A stretch of DNA of 64,000 bases from Flagellimonas yonaguniensis (GTDB lineage: Bacteria > Bacteroidota > Bacteroidia > Flavobacteriales > Flavobacteriaceae). A program made the position numbers and the translations under genes. Of the stretch, positions 1 to 9,143 are shown one piece after another. A model generated the notes under the pieces. The model was not told the origin of the DNA. It saw only the letters and a program-made list of their open reading frames with translations, and made no database searches. The stretch's first letter is position 1. Every line of letters begins with the position of its first letter. The stretch spans positions 62,001 through 126,000 of the forward strand of contig NZ_JARFVB010000005.1 in NCBI RefSeq assembly GCF_029193885.1. Direction: 5' to 3'.

Positions 1-562
1 CAGCATTGAAATCCACATTGGGTTCCATTTGCTTCAAATCTTCTTTGGAAAGATGTTTGCCCACCAGTCCCATTTCTCCAGCCTTTTCCACCACTTCCAT
101 CTCGTGGTCGCGGGCTGCTTCGGTTTGGTACACCATCAACAGACCTTTATCCCCTATCTCAAAATCCCCCAAGTCGCCCGAAGCTTGGATACCTTCATAC
201 AGTTCCCTGCTCAAAAGGTTAATGTCCTTGATCACGGGCATGGCCTGCTTCACTTTGGATTTGGTTGATGATTTTTTAAAATACCATGCCCATTTAATAA
301 AATCAGGGTCCAATCGTGGTTTCATATAAAAGGGGCTGGATGAATTGAACATGTACTTCAATCCCTTTGTGATTATACCTGGTGCGGCCAAGGAAATAAT
401 ATGGCTAGGGGTCAGGTATCCTGCATTGACAAAAGAAGCCCCCGAAGTAATGTCGGATTTATCCAGTACGGTTACCCGATGTCCTTCCTTTTGTAAAAAA
501 TAAGCGGTGGAAAGTCCCACGATACCACCACCGATTATAACCACACTTTTGTTCTTGTCCAT
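1..562 (-). CDS. FAD-dependent D-amino-acid dehydrogenase-like oxidoreductase (DadA family), partial
   Basis: An open frame starts at the ATG complementary to 560-562 and runs off the left edge, so only the N-terminal ~187 residues are visible. Residues ~6-35 form the Rossmann FAD-binding site (VVIIGGGIVGLSTAYFLQ, ending in an acidic VTVLDK strand), followed by a TSGASFVNAGYLTPSH segment typical of the DadA/glycine-oxidase family. The family oxidatively deaminates amino or imino acids, with FAD as acceptor. In Bacteroidota such proteins often act on D-amino acids or hydroxyproline epimers; the substrate here cannot be told. The gene is divergent from the M28 peptidase and the two share a 120-bp intergenic region. 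The family call is firm, the substrate unknown. Confidence 0.82.
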   Translation of the reverse strand, partial: MDKNKSVVIIGGGIVGLSTAYFLQKEGHRVTVLDKSDITSGASFVNAGYLTPSHIISLAAPGIITKGLKYMFNSSSPFYMKPRLDPDFIKWAWYFKKSSTKSKVKQAMPVIKDINLLSRELYEGIQASGDLGDFEIGDKGLLMVYQTEAARDHEMEVVEKAGEMGLVGKHLSKEDLKQMEPNVDFNA

Positions 563-649
563 GTTGATACTTCAATAAGGGTGCAAAATACGTAAAGGGT
601 CTGAAAATGTTAATGCAAAATTTGCAATTTCTTTATCTAACTTTTTGAC

Positions 650-657
650 TATTTTTG
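650..657 (+). promoter_or_regulatory. Probable Bacteroidota -7 box (TATTTTTG)
   Basis: TATTTTTG matches the Bacteroidota sigma-A -7 consensus TAnnTTTG. Transcription would begin near 664, which argues for the ATG at 683 rather than the TTG at 665 as start of the peptidase. The -33 element is poorly placed: the nearest TTTG is at 621, with a 25-bp spacer. Confidence 0.4.
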
Positions 658-682
658 AAGGATTTTGAAAACCCACAAACTA

Positions 683-2239
683 ATGAAAAAATTATCCTTA
701 TTGGTATTGGGCTTTGCCTTTGCCTGCAATTCCTCCCAGAAAACAGTTTCGGAGGCCCAACAACCAAAACCGGTAGCCAGTCCGGTGTCCTATGCGGAAT
801 CCATTACTCAAGATGAACTTAAAGAACATTTATACACTTATGCTTCGGATGAGTTTGAGGGCAGGGAAACCGGCGCTCCCGGACAAAAAAAGGCCGTGGA
901 TTATATTAAGGCCCACTATGAATCCTTGGAAATTCCACCGGCACAATCAAATGGCGATTATTTTCAAAAAGTGCCATTGGAGATGTCCAAAGCTCCCCAA
1001 GGAAACTTGAGCATCAACGATACCTCTTTTGAGCTTGGCGAGCATGTATTGACCTTCTCAGAGGCCAAGGGTGCACATAACAGCATTGTTTATGCAGGGT
1101 ATGGTATAGAAGATGGTGAGTATTCCGACTACAGTGGAATCGATGTTAAAGGAAAATATGTGCTCATTAAAGCCGGCGAGCCCGTTGATGCAAATGGTGT
1201 GTACGAGATTTCTGGAAATATGGAAAAATCCGTTTGGAGCAATGCATCAGAAGCTGTGGGCAAAAAACAGGATATTGCCCACGCAAAAGGAGCTATCGGG
1301 GTATTGTACTACGATATGTTGAGCTTCCCAAGATTCAGCAGGTATTTTCAGTTTATGAAGAAAAACAATAGTGGTAGAATGCGATTGGCCGAGGACAAGA
1401 GTGATGAAGTTCTCATTTACTTGGACGATACCGCGGTAAAAGTACTCAAAAGTGACATTGAAGAAGACAATGTTCCCAAAGTCATTGAGGCGGATATCCA
1501 ATTGAACATTTCAAGCAGTAATGAAGGAATCAATTCTGAAAATGTCGTGGCTGTTTTAAAAGGTTCCGAGAAACCAGATGAGTTTGTGGTTATTTCTTCC
1601 CACTTGGACCACATCGGAGTTACTTCCGATGGACAGATAAATAATGGTGCCGATGACGACGGATCGGGCACTGTTTCCCTATTGGAGATTGCGCAAGCAT
1701 TCAAAAAAGCTGCCGATGAGGGCAATGGCCCAAAACGCTCCATAGTCTTTTTGCATGTTACCGGAGAAGAAAAAGGACTTTTGGGTTCCAGATATTATAC
1801 CGATGTTGATCCTGTTTTTCCTTTGGAAAACACTGTTGCGGACCTTAACATTGATATGATCGGGCGGATAGACCCCAACTATGAGGGAGCTAGAAACTAC
1901 TTGTATTTGATAGGCTCCGATAAATTGAGCACCGAATTGCACAATCTATCCGAAGAAGTAAATAATAAGTACACCAACATTGAGTTTGATTACACGTACA
2001 ATGATGAAAACGACCCTAACCGTTTTTATTACCGAAGCGATCATTACAACTTTGCAAAAAACAATATTCCGATCATTTTCTATTTTAACGGTACCCACGC
2101 GGATTATCACCGCCCGAGTGACACACCCGACAAAATAAACTATGATCTTTTGGAAAACCGATCAAGACTTATTTTCCACACAGCATGGGAAATAGCCAAC
2201 AGACCTAATAGATTGGTAGTTGACAAGGCCGCTGATTAA
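683..2239 (+). CDS. M28 family zinc aminopeptidase, exported
   Basis: This is a 518-aa protein. It starts with a hydrophobic signal ending in FAFAC, an imperfect lipobox, so it is probably an exported lipoprotein. The M28 di-zinc site is intact: H307-x-D (SHLDHIG), Asp in GADDDGSG (~325), the Glu pair in TGEEKGLLGS (~361), Asp in NIDMIG (~390) and His in THADYHRPSDT (~471-476). An inserted PA-like segment lies before the catalytic domain, as in larger Bacteroidota M28 enzymes. It probably removes N-terminal residues from peptides in the periplasm. The ATG at 683 is preferred to the in-frame TTG at 665 because the signal peptide begins there and the likely promoter is at 650. It is monocistronic, ending at a terminator. 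Confidence 0.9.
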   Translation: MKKLSLLVLGFAFACNSSQKTVSEAQQPKPVASPVSYAESITQDELKEHLYTYASDEFEGRETGAPGQKKAVDYIKAHYESLEIPPAQSNGDYFQKVPLEMSKAPQGNLSINDTSFELGEHVLTFSEAKGAHNSIVYAGYGIEDGEYSDYSGIDVKGKYVLIKAGEPVDANGVYEISGNMEKSVWSNASEAVGKKQDIAHAKGAIGVLYYDMLSFPRFSRYFQFMKKNNSGRMRLAEDKSDEVLIYLDDTAVKVLKSDIEEDNVPKVIEADIQLNISSSNEGINSENVVAVLKGSEKPDEFVVISSHLDHIGVTSDGQINNGADDDGSGTVSLLEIAQAFKKAADEGNGPKRSIVFLHVTGEEKGLLGSRYYTDVDPVFPLENTVADLNIDMIGRIDPNYEGARNYLYLIGSDKLSTELHNLSEEVNNKYTNIEFDYTYNDENDPNRFYYRSDHYNFAKNNIPIIFYFNGTHADYHRPSDTPDKINYDLLENRSRLIFHTAWEIANRPNRLVVDKAAD

Positions 2240-2262
2240 GTATTGGAATTTTAAAAAAAAGC

Positions 2263-2290
2263 AAAAGCCCTCCATGTTGAGGGCTTTTTT
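2263..2290 (+). terminator. Rho-independent terminator of the M28 gene
   Basis: A 10-bp stem (AAAAGCCCTC / GAGGGCTTTT) with a 6-nt loop runs into a T tract, 24 bp after the stop codon. Confidence 0.85.
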
Positions 2291-2362
2291 ATTTGGAATA
2301 AGGAGATATAATATTGTTCAAGATCATTCTGAACTTGTTTCGGAATCTCATAATAAGAGCAT

Positions 2363-4081
2363 TCAAAAACTGTAGCTATGTCCAAAAGTGATGGTCAGTT
2401 CGATTCTATTACCTGTTGATAGACTTTTGAATAATTGGATGACATTCAAATGGAAATTGTGCTTTTCCTTTAAAACATAAGACAGGTTTGCTCTCAAATT
2501 AGTCACACTGGTTTTGGCCATACCCGAGTTGCTTGTATTGTAAGATGCTCCAAAATTGGTGTTCAAGGTGTTCTCCAAAAATTTATTGTTAATGTTCAAA
2601 GTAGGTCCCCAAGTAGATGAATTTTCGGCACCTACTGTATTGAGTGTGCCATTAAGGGCTGTGGTAATGTTCATATTTCGATTTGGCATTCCCATGGTAT
2701 AGGAAACATTGCCATTATGAAACGTGGAGGCATTCCCTATTCTAACTACGCCATCTTCTGCATTGGATACATCTGCCAAGGCATAGTTGATGTTCAAGTT
2801 TTGCTGCAAATCTTCCCTTTTGGAAAGAATGTAGTTGATATTAACATTAGCATTTTGAGAAAGTTGCCTGTAATTCAACGCATCATATTGATCATCCAAT
2901 AGATTATCATCGTTTATGACTTCGAACTGATTGACTTTGGCATTGGTAAACGTTGTGAAGTTGGAATACGAACCTGTTATCGTTAATACTTCGGAAGCAT
3001 TGTAGGTCGCATTCAAAGAGCCCACCGTCCTGTTCATGGAACGTTCCTTTTGATTTTCAAGATCATCGCGTTGATATCCTACATTGAATGCCAAATTCAA
3101 TTTATTTTCAAAAAGAACTGTACCTGTGTTAAGGGTAATGTTCTCAAAATCATTGTTGAAAAAATAAGCACCCAGCGTTTCGTACCCAGGGGCAATCCGT
3201 TCATAGGCAAGTCCCAAAGTGGACTTATCAAAACTATAGTCCAATCCTGCACGGAAGGCATCAAAATATTCAGTTGAAATTCTATCGTTTAAAAAGAGCC
3301 CTGCCAGATTTCCTTGCCCATCTGTAAGCTCATTGGCCCTAAGATCTTGGGTCATGCCGGATGTGGCATAAGCGGCATTGACTTGTAGGTTTTCCAAAAT
3401 TTTGTATGCTCCTTCCAAACTCAACACCATATTTTCTTTGGGTGTCACTCCTTGTTCATCGGGAGCCACACCAATCGAATTCATGTCATCTTTGGCATAG
3501 AAGGCGATAACTCCCACAGTGTACTTCTCTTGCTCATACCCCACTTTTAGCCCATAACCCATACGTTGAAAAGCGGGAATGGTCTGCTCATCTCCATTAA
3601 ATTCGGTGGCCTTAAGAAGCCTGCCTGCCATGGCGTTTAACCTCCAAGGTCCGTTTGGGGTCAGCTCCACCCCTCCCCCAGTAAATTGGTGACCATTCAA
3701 GGTATGGGGAGAGAAACTCATGCTCACATCACCAATATGTCCCTGAATCCATTTGTATTTTGGGTGCAAGCTCAACCTATTTAGATTGAAGGGGAGATTA
3801 TAGTTCAACTGCTCTCCTTGGTTGGAATAGCTATAGCTAATAGGCATACTGAACTGGTAAAAAGAGATATTGAGGTTGCCCTGCAAAAAATAAGTAAAGG
3901 GTTGCCTGCCCTGTTCTTGGTTGGAGTTGTAAAAAACACCATTGGTTGAAACTCCACCACCCAGTTCAAAGGCCTTGCCTTTGCCCAAGGTCTCCAAATC
4001 GACGGTTTGGGCAGATGCTATGGCAACAAAAAAGAAAAAAGACAGCGTGAGCCAACGTATTTTAGAAATAGTTAAGGCCAT
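2363..4081 (-). CDS. Outer-membrane beta-barrel protein
   Basis: This is a 572-aa protein with a clear signal peptide (hydrophobic stretch ending ASAQ at ~24). The rest is alternating short amphipathic strands rich in Asn, Tyr and Ser with aromatic-ended repeats, for example LNLAFNVGYQ and VLTITGSYSNF, and a C-terminus ending in ITFGHSYSF. The terminal Phe preceded by alternating hydrophobics is the usual BAM recognition signal, so a barrel of perhaps 20 or more strands is inferred. No TonB plug or porin family is recognised. It lies downstream of the toxin locus on the same strand. A role as a surface component or receptor for that locus is possible but unsupported by sequence. Confidence 0.65.
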   Translation of the reverse strand: MALTISKIRWLTLSFFFFVAIASAQTVDLETLGKGKAFELGGGVSTNGVFYNSNQEQGRQPFTYFLQGNLNISFYQFSMPISYSYSNQGEQLNYNLPFNLNRLSLHPKYKWIQGHIGDVSMSFSPHTLNGHQFTGGGVELTPNGPWRLNAMAGRLLKATEFNGDEQTIPAFQRMGYGLKVGYEQEKYTVGVIAFYAKDDMNSIGVAPDEQGVTPKENMVLSLEGAYKILENLQVNAAYATSGMTQDLRANELTDGQGNLAGLFLNDRISTEYFDAFRAGLDYSFDKSTLGLAYERIAPGYETLGAYFFNNDFENITLNTGTVLFENKLNLAFNVGYQRDDLENQKERSMNRTVGSLNATYNASEVLTITGSYSNFTTFTNAKVNQFEVINDDNLLDDQYDALNYRQLSQNANVNINYILSKREDLQQNLNINYALADVSNAEDGVVRIGNASTFHNGNVSYTMGMPNRNMNITTALNGTLNTVGAENSSTWGPTLNINNKFLENTLNTNFGASYNTSNSGMAKTSVTNLRANLSYVLKEKHNFHLNVIQLFKSLSTGNRIELTITFGHSYSF

Positions 4082-4185
4082 GTGATAAAATGAAGATTGG
4101 ATGAGAAAAAATCATTCAAATAGCACTCTCTTCTCAAGATTTTACTCAAGAAGAGAATAGCTATTAATTAAAATTCAGTTTGACC

Positions 4186-6057
4186 TTAAAATTGATAGGA
4201 TGTCAACAATTCATTGTTTTGGTTAACAAAGACTCTATTATCAACTGTATCAACAAGGTAATTTGGTGTTTTGTCCAACAAATCTATTTCCTTTTCAATT
4301 TTCCCAGTCGCCTTGTTCACCATATAAATAGAGTGCTTGGTAGGTGCCGTATCACTTTTCACCTTTGTAACTAAAAAATGATGGTCGAGGGTCTGTTGTG
4401 AATTAAAATAGCGTGTTTTGGTAACTTCCAACACGGGTTGCATGGCATTGCCATTGTCCACATAAAGACCTGCAACTAATGAAGTTTCCTGATTAGTACC
4501 GTTCTGATCTAAGTTGCTTCGGTATACCCCATTGGACAAATCGGTTAGCATGTTTATATTTTCAATGGAACCGGCAATATCCAAATCGACACCTAAAACC
4601 GCGCTCCCAGCAAAATCGCCTAAAGCAATCAGTGCATTTGATGAAGATGGAGGTTGGTAATAATCCGTGTATACCAATTCTCCTTGGTTTGATAACATTG
4701 ATACGTGTTGATCAGTAAACAAGAAATAGCCTTTATTCATAACATATTCCGCCTGTAAAGGTGTTTTTCTAGATACTTTTTCCAAATCAACATTTTCGGC
4801 AAAAAGGTCAATATCCCCTGTTTCCAAATCGAACTTATATGCATTGCCGTTCTCATAAATAACAACCTTGTCTTCCTGTTCGTCGTAGGCGACTGCAGGT
4901 ATGGAACGAAACTTTACATCTTTCTTCCAAACATCCTTTCCTGTATCATAATCAATAATATTGGAACGTTCGGTTGAAATATACATTACTCCCTTTTTTG
5001 TAAGACTATTAAAATAGGCGTAACCGCTTATTTTCGTGTCCCATACCTTTTTACCGTTTGCGTCAACTCTGGCCATTTGCCCCACTTTTTCCCCTTTGCC
5101 AATGGCAATAAAATCACTTCCATTGGGAATAACCTCAGTCAATGGGTCCATTTTATAGCTTTTTTTCCAAAGTAAATTATTGGTTTTAGGGTCTATAATG
5201 TTAAACCCTTCGGTCTCTACCAAAATCAAATTATCCGTATCGTCGTCCTGAACAAGGTCTATCATATACCCCCTTAATTTTAGTTTGCCCGGGGTTATAT
5301 CTTCTCCACTTTTAGGGTCAAGAATCGTTAATTTATTGGACTTTTTAATCCCGACATAAATACTGTTGCTTATAGGGGAATACACCAATGCCTTTATTTT
5401 CTTATTGGCTTCATAATGCCACAGTTGATTGCCATTCTTTGGGTTTATAACATATATTTCGTCGTCGATCCCAATAATCATATTGCCATTTTGATCAAAT
5501 TGTGGCTCATGATCTACAAATGAGACCCCACCAAAAGCTTTCTGCAATAGATTTTCCTTGTTTTTTCCAACAGGTACCATCCATTCTTCGGTCCATGTTC
5601 TAAGACTGAACCTCATTAGATATCGCATTTTATCCTGTACCAACTCAAACAAAATCATGGCCTGTTCTGGATAAACAGTAAACCCTTTTACTTTATATCC
5701 GTTCTCCTTAGTGTCGAACAAAATATCCCCGTTACTGGAGTTAATGAGCACTCCTCTGGTTTTACCGATAATGGGTACATATTCCGCATAAAACATAGGG
5801 AGTCCTGGAATACTTAAAAAAGAGTTGCGATCTACAGATTTAAGGGTGTCGTTGAACCAAACTTCAGCCCCTGTATTATTGTCCAAGGCCATAAGGCCTT
5901 TATCGCCTGCGGCCAAGATGAGACCATCGTTGGTTTGCTCAATCCAGCCTACTTTATAGAGTTTTTCGTTTAAATTGATTTCCCAGAGCTTATCCTGAGC
6001 ATAGGTAGTAGTAATGCATAATGCCAATATTAGCATTAGGTAATTGTTACGTAGCAT
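4186..6057 (-). CDS. Secreted PQQ-like beta-propeller protein
   Basis: This is a 623-aa protein with signal peptide (MLRNNY..., cleavage near TTTYAQ). Repeated blades carry the motif pattern D-P-K-(S/T)-G/N...LW, for example VINPKNGNQLW, IIDPKTNNLLW, DYDTGKDVWKK and FDLETGDIDLF. These are typical of BamB/PQQ-dependent dehydrogenase propellers, but no catalytic cap or PQQ ligands are recognisable. It is probably a periplasmic or surface binding propeller. Its leader and first codons (ATGCTACGTAA) are shared with the lipoprotein gene upstream (start 7565), which suggests common regulation. The function is unknown. Confidence 0.7.
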   Translation of the reverse strand: MLRNNYLMLILALCITTTYAQDKLWEINLNEKLYKVGWIEQTNDGLILAAGDKGLMALDNNTGAEVWFNDTLKSVDRNSFLSIPGLPMFYAEYVPIIGKTRGVLINSSNGDILFDTKENGYKVKGFTVYPEQAMILFELVQDKMRYLMRFSLRTWTEEWMVPVGKNKENLLQKAFGGVSFVDHEPQFDQNGNMIIGIDDEIYVINPKNGNQLWHYEANKKIKALVYSPISNSIYVGIKKSNKLTILDPKSGEDITPGKLKLRGYMIDLVQDDDTDNLILVETEGFNIIDPKTNNLLWKKSYKMDPLTEVIPNGSDFIAIGKGEKVGQMARVDANGKKVWDTKISGYAYFNSLTKKGVMYISTERSNIIDYDTGKDVWKKDVKFRSIPAVAYDEQEDKVVIYENGNAYKFDLETGDIDLFAENVDLEKVSRKTPLQAEYVMNKGYFLFTDQHVSMLSNQGELVYTDYYQPPSSSNALIALGDFAGSAVLGVDLDIAGSIENINMLTDLSNGVYRSNLDQNGTNQETSLVAGLYVDNGNAMQPVLEVTKTRYFNSQQTLDHHFLVTKVKSDTAPTKHSIYMVNKATGKIEKEIDLLDKTPNYLVDTVDNRVFVNQNNELLTSYQF

Positions 6058-6147
6058 AAGTAAGATTTAATGGTTAATGGTTGTTTTCTTCCACTATCAT
6101 TTTATGGAAGAAACTTGATTTAGGGGTTATGCTGCGTTTTATTATTA
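6058..6147 (-). repeat. Duplicated leader, copy 1 (upstream of propeller gene)
   Basis: Directly upstream of the 6057 start is ~90 bp that closely matches 7566-7655 upstream of the next gene. The match includes an inverted repeat, TTTCTTCC (6085-6092) against GGAAGAAA (6106-6113), and the stretch around TTATGCTGCG. The copies are offset by 1510 bp. It is probably a copied promoter/5'-UTR with a hairpin. Confidence 0.75.
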
Positions 6148-6170
6148 TAGCTTAAATCATATCGAACTTC

Positions 6171-7565
6171 TTAGTTACTACAGTTATCATTGAGAATATC
6201 TTCAATTGTTGGGTTAAATAAATTCTCATATACTGAATAAGAACCGGAAAAACTATTATTCATAAGGTTTGTTAGCCCACAAAAGTCATTCAAAGAATCA
6301 TTGTAAATTATAGCTACGGCATCCACGGATGTTAGGTTGGCTACACCATCTAAATCCTGTAGAGATTTACAATTATATAGCTGTAATCGCTCTATTGAAG
6401 TTAAACCTATTAGGCCATCCACATTTTGCAAATTATCACAACGGTTAATAATCATTTCTCCATTAAAAGATGTCAGGTTTTGAAGGCCATTAATATCAAA
6501 AAGATGTTCATTATCCATTAACCACACATCACTCTGCACGGTTTGAAGATTGTTCAATCCATTTAGATTAATAAGGTTAGGGTTACCCGAAATGTCCAAT
6601 CGCCCACCAATTGTTGTGAGGGAATTCAAATCAAACACATTGTTCAAGTTCTCGTTATGTTTAATACCTACACCCACTCCTGTGGAAATCAAATTGTTGA
6701 ATCCTTGTAAACTTGTTAAGGAATTGTTTCCTGCTATTTGAACTCCACTTTCCAAAGTTTCAATATTTGAAAAAACACCTAGTGAGGTTATTTTGGGATT
6801 ATTAGTTACATTAATAGAACGAGTGACCATAATGCCCTGTAGGGCACTTATATCTTCAACATTTTGGTTATCGTATATAATACACCTATTAACATTTTCA
6901 ATGCTGTTCAACCCTTCAAGGGTTTGTAGCGTACTTGTTGCAAAAATGGCCAAATCCCCACCTATAGTTTCCAAAGTGTTTAAACTAGATAAATCAATGA
7001 TAGGGTTTTCGGAATCCTCGTCTTCTCTTAGTTTAAGATCCCCTGTTATTTCCCTATAGTTATTAAGCCCAAATTCATCTACCTCCTCTTGACTTCTTAA
7101 TTCGATACTACCAATGAATATATCCTCGTCCACATCGTTTATGGTGATAATAATGGTACTTTCTTTGGAAATAGCTCCATTTTCCACTTTTACTTTTCCG
7201 GTAATACTGGTATTTGTTTCAAAATCATAAATGGAAGTCTTATCCACATATAATTGACCTGTTTTAGTATCAATACTAAAAGCGCCAACAGGTGTTTGTT
7301 CCATAATGGAAAATGTTACACTGCCTTGGTTTGTTGTACCCGGAACAGTACCAATCAATTGATTTTCTGTAGGGTTCTCATCAATTGTGAAGGTCTTATC
7401 TTCAGTTTGGACAGTTACTATTACTTCTTCTGACTTTGGGTCATCCTTACTGCATGAACTAAAAAGCGTGAAGAGGACAATTAGTACTGAAAAACAGAGC
7501 TTGTCCTGTATTTTAGCTTTACAAAGTTTTTCTTGATGAAGTACTGCATAATTTTTACGTAGCAT
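6171..7565 (-). CDS. Cadherin/receptor-L-domain surface lipoprotein
   Basis: This is a 464-aa protein using the ATG at 7565 (MLRKNY). The longer frame to 7610 would begin inside the duplicated leader. A hydrophobic stretch ends in the lipobox LFSSC, predicting an outer-membrane lipoprotein. A cadherin-like domain follows at roughly residues 50-150 (FSIDTKTGQLYV, ending TITINDVDE). The C-terminal ~300 residues are leucine-rich repeats of the receptor L-domain type (SLNTLETIGGDLAIF, LQTLEGLNSIENV, LTSIERLQLYNC). Such proteins are surface adhesins or binding modules in Bacteroidota. It shares a leader with the propeller gene 113 bp downstream. Confidence 0.72.
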   Translation of the reverse strand: MLRKNYAVLHQEKLCKAKIQDKLCFSVLIVLFTLFSSCSKDDPKSEEVIVTVQTEDKTFTIDENPTENQLIGTVPGTTNQGSVTFSIMEQTPVGAFSIDTKTGQLYVDKTSIYDFETNTSITGKVKVENGAISKESTIIITINDVDEDIFIGSIELRSQEEVDEFGLNNYREITGDLKLREDEDSENPIIDLSSLNTLETIGGDLAIFATSTLQTLEGLNSIENVNRCIIYDNQNVEDISALQGIMVTRSINVTNNPKITSLGVFSNIETLESGVQIAGNNSLTSLQGFNNLISTGVGVGIKHNENLNNVFDLNSLTTIGGRLDISGNPNLINLNGLNNLQTVQSDVWLMDNEHLFDINGLQNLTSFNGEMIINRCDNLQNVDGLIGLTSIERLQLYNCKSLQDLDGVANLTSVDAVAIIYNDSLNDFCGLTNLMNNSFSGSYSVYENLFNPTIEDILNDNCSN

Positions 7566-7655
7566 AAGTAAATTTTTAATGGTTACTATCTGTTTTTCTT
7601 CCGCTATCATTTTATGGAAGAAACTTGATTTGGGGGTTATGCTGCGCTTAATCTT
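7566..7655 (-). repeat. Duplicated leader, copy 2 (upstream of lipoprotein gene)
   Basis: Partner of 6058-6147. The same hairpin arms are at 7595-7602 (TTTCTTCC) and 7616-7623 (GGAAGAAA). Similarity continues into the first codons of both genes and stops after the ATGCTGCG-like segment. Confidence 0.75.
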
Positions 7656-7697
7656 TATTGTTTAGGTCATTATAGTATTGGTTGCTTACAATTGTTT

Positions 7698-7766
7698 TTA
7701 TTTAAGATGGGCAAAACTTACAAAGTAAGCTGCTTCTGGATTATGGAATTTGTATTTACGGCTCAT
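7698..7766 (-). pseudogene. Truncated RAYT transposase remnant
   Basis: The ATG at 7766 opens MSRKYKFHNPEAAYFVSFA, identical over 19 residues to the N-terminus of the intact transposase at 9721-10263, then runs into unrelated sequence and a stop. As in the intact element, a REP palindrome lies ~40 bp upstream (7806-7837). This is the 5' end of a second RAYT element whose remainder was deleted. Confidence 0.88.
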
Positions 7767-7802
7767 TTTATTGTTTAATTATTTTCAGTCACACTCTCTC
7801 TT

Positions 7803-7952
7803 TTACGGCACGAGCGCGACGCTCGCGCTAGCGGGGGGCTCTAAAAAGGATTCTAATTTCTCATTTTCTATGATAATAGTTTTTGCTTCAAGGCTTTTTG
7901 AAAATAACCCTAGAAATGCAAGAAAAAGTAATATGTTTTTTAAAATTTTCAT
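7803..7952 (-). pseudogene. Truncated small secreted protein fused into REP
   Basis: This 49-codon frame (7952 to stop at 7803) overlaps the stop of the upstream immunity gene as ATGA, so it looks translationally coupled. It encodes a signal peptide (MKILKNILLFLAFLGLFS...SLEA) and ~14 mature residues. It then reads into the REP palindrome, giving PASASVALVP and a stop. The original C-terminal part is missing, so it is probably a secreted protein cut by REP insertion or recombination. Its original family is not recognisable. Confidence 0.65.
7806..7837. repeat. REP palindrome (element 5' end, with truncated RAYT)
   Basis: A GC-rich imperfect palindrome (CGAGCGCGACGCTCGCGC core) ends in GCTAGCGGGG. 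It shares its outer end with the units at 9111-9143, 10301-10351 and 11078-11109. Confidence 0.85.
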
Positions 7953-8293
7953 CTACCCTCTTTTTCTAAAATTGAGAGCCATTGCATAATTAATTCCTTA
8001 AAATCCTCTGTTGGCAATTCTAAGTCAGAATATCCAACATCACTCCCCATTAACTTAGTGGTATTGGCTTCAATATAAGCTACACCAACCACATCAGCAC
8101 CGATATCATTAAACTCCATTTCTCCATTTAATACTGGATTCAACTCTGGTAGCAAATCTTCTTTTATATCTTTCGACCTATTCCAAAGGTCTAAAAACTG
8201 AGCAAGTATTTGGGTACTTTTAACATCAGTAACAACATGGATTCTATCCAAAATAATCTTTAATTCCAAATCATATTTTTCAAATAAACTCAT
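7949..8293 (-). CDS. Putative immunity protein for the EndoU-like tip
   Basis: This is a 114-aa, acidic, soluble protein (MSLFEKYDLELKII..., ending LSILEKEGR) starting 3 bp after the stop of the EndoU-like toxin fragment. A small gene immediately behind a toxin tip is the standard arrangement of immunity genes in polymorphic toxin loci. No named immunity family is recognised. It is followed by a coupled small secreted-protein fragment. Confidence 0.6.
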   Translation of the reverse strand: MSLFEKYDLELKIILDRIHVVTDVKSTQILAQFLDLWNRSKDIKEDLLPELNPVLNGEMEFNDIGADVVGVAYIEANTTKLMGSDVGYSDLELPTEDFKELIMQWLSILEKEGR

Positions 8294-8296
8294 ATC

Positions 8297-9007
8297 TTAA
8301 AAGCTAGGAAATGCTGTTGTAATCTTACCCGCTTCATCCAAAAACATTACAACTGTATGATCTGTAGTGGTTGTCCCTTGATATTTATTACCTCCAAGAG
8401 GAGTTTTGTTTTTAAAGGCATTAGCGATTTCTGCTTGTATCTTTTCTGCACTCCAATTATCAGGAAAGAAAGTAGATTTATCAGCTTTCACTTTCCAATT
8501 TGTGCCTTCTGCATTCACAAAACCATCAATCTGTTTTTCTACTTTCGCCCTATAAAACTCATCTCCCAAGTCGTCTAATTGAGTACCTGGTTTTATTCTA
8601 GTAGTTCCATCTGCAAAAGCTTTGTTTGAATGAATTCCTGTGACTTTATATATATTTTTACCTGCTGCGTTCGTGCCAATAATTTTTACATCCCCCTCTA
8701 ATAGGTGTTTATTTAGCCCATCATTTTTAACAACACCATCAAATTTCTCTAAGAAGTCAGGGGTTTTTCTGAGCTGATCAAAGGCATTGTCTCCCAGATC
8801 ATCCAACTTTTTCCACGCCTCAACCAAATCTGGATTTTCAGCAACTGCCTGTGCAAAAGCACCATCATTCAAATCCAAGTTGAAGCGCTTTAGCGCGTCA
8901 TCATCTAAATTAAGACTTTTAATCTTATTTAAAAATACCGTACTCTGCTGTTGCGACACTTTCAGTACTTTATAAGAATCATCCGAAAGTTTTATTATCC
9001 TCCCCAC
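8297..9007 (-). CDS. Orphan toxin tip with C-terminal EndoU-like nuclease domain
   Basis: This is a ~236-aa frame. Residues 1-~95 are a helical linker seen in front of polymorphic toxins (ENPDLVEAWKKLDDLGD, LRKTPDFLEKFD). From ~115 on it resembles bacterial EndoU nucleases: KVTGIHSNKAF with a candidate catalytic His, STFFPDNWSAEKIQAEIANA, a TTTDHTVVMF strand and the terminal TAFPSF. EndoU toxins cleave RNA, often tRNA. No ATG is present: GTG at 9007 is possible, but the frame stays open upstream into the REP unit (reading LAPAG), so the delivery part has been cut away. It is most likely a silent cassette. Confidence 0.75.
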   Translation of the reverse strand: MGRIIKLSDDSYKVLKVSQQQSTVFLNKIKSLNLDDDALKRFNLDLNDGAFAQAVAENPDLVEAWKKLDDLGDNAFDQLRKTPDFLEKFDGVVKNDGLNKHLLEGDVKIIGTNAAGKNIYKVTGIHSNKAFADGTTRIKPGTQLDDLGDEFYRAKVEKQIDGFVNAEGTNWKVKADKSTFFPDNWSAEKIQAEIANAFKNKTPLGGNKYQGTTTTDHTVVMFLDEAGKITTAFPSF

Positions 9008-9011
9008 ATTT

Positions 9012-9143
9012 CCCCCCCCTGCTGGTGCGAGCCTCCCGCTCGTATCTTTAATCTCTATTTTATGTCAAAGAACGTTTATATAATTATTAACACAATCTCT
9101 TACTCATTCTCGGCACCAGCCAAGAGGCTCGCGCTAGCGGGGG
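9012..9143. repeat. Solo BIME (RAYT-related non-autonomous element), copy 1
   Basis: Two REP palindromes (9012-9045 and 9111-9143) flank ~65 bp containing TATGTCAAAGAACG. It is almost identical to 10983-11109. Both outer ends match the ends of the RAYT element at 9677-10351 (GCTAGCGGGG at one end, CCCCTGCTGG at the other). Confidence 0.88.

Noticed and set aside
7750..7989. Plus-strand 79-codon frame
   Set aside because: It is the complement of the RAYT remnant, REP and truncated secreted protein. It has no signal, promoter or recognisable product.
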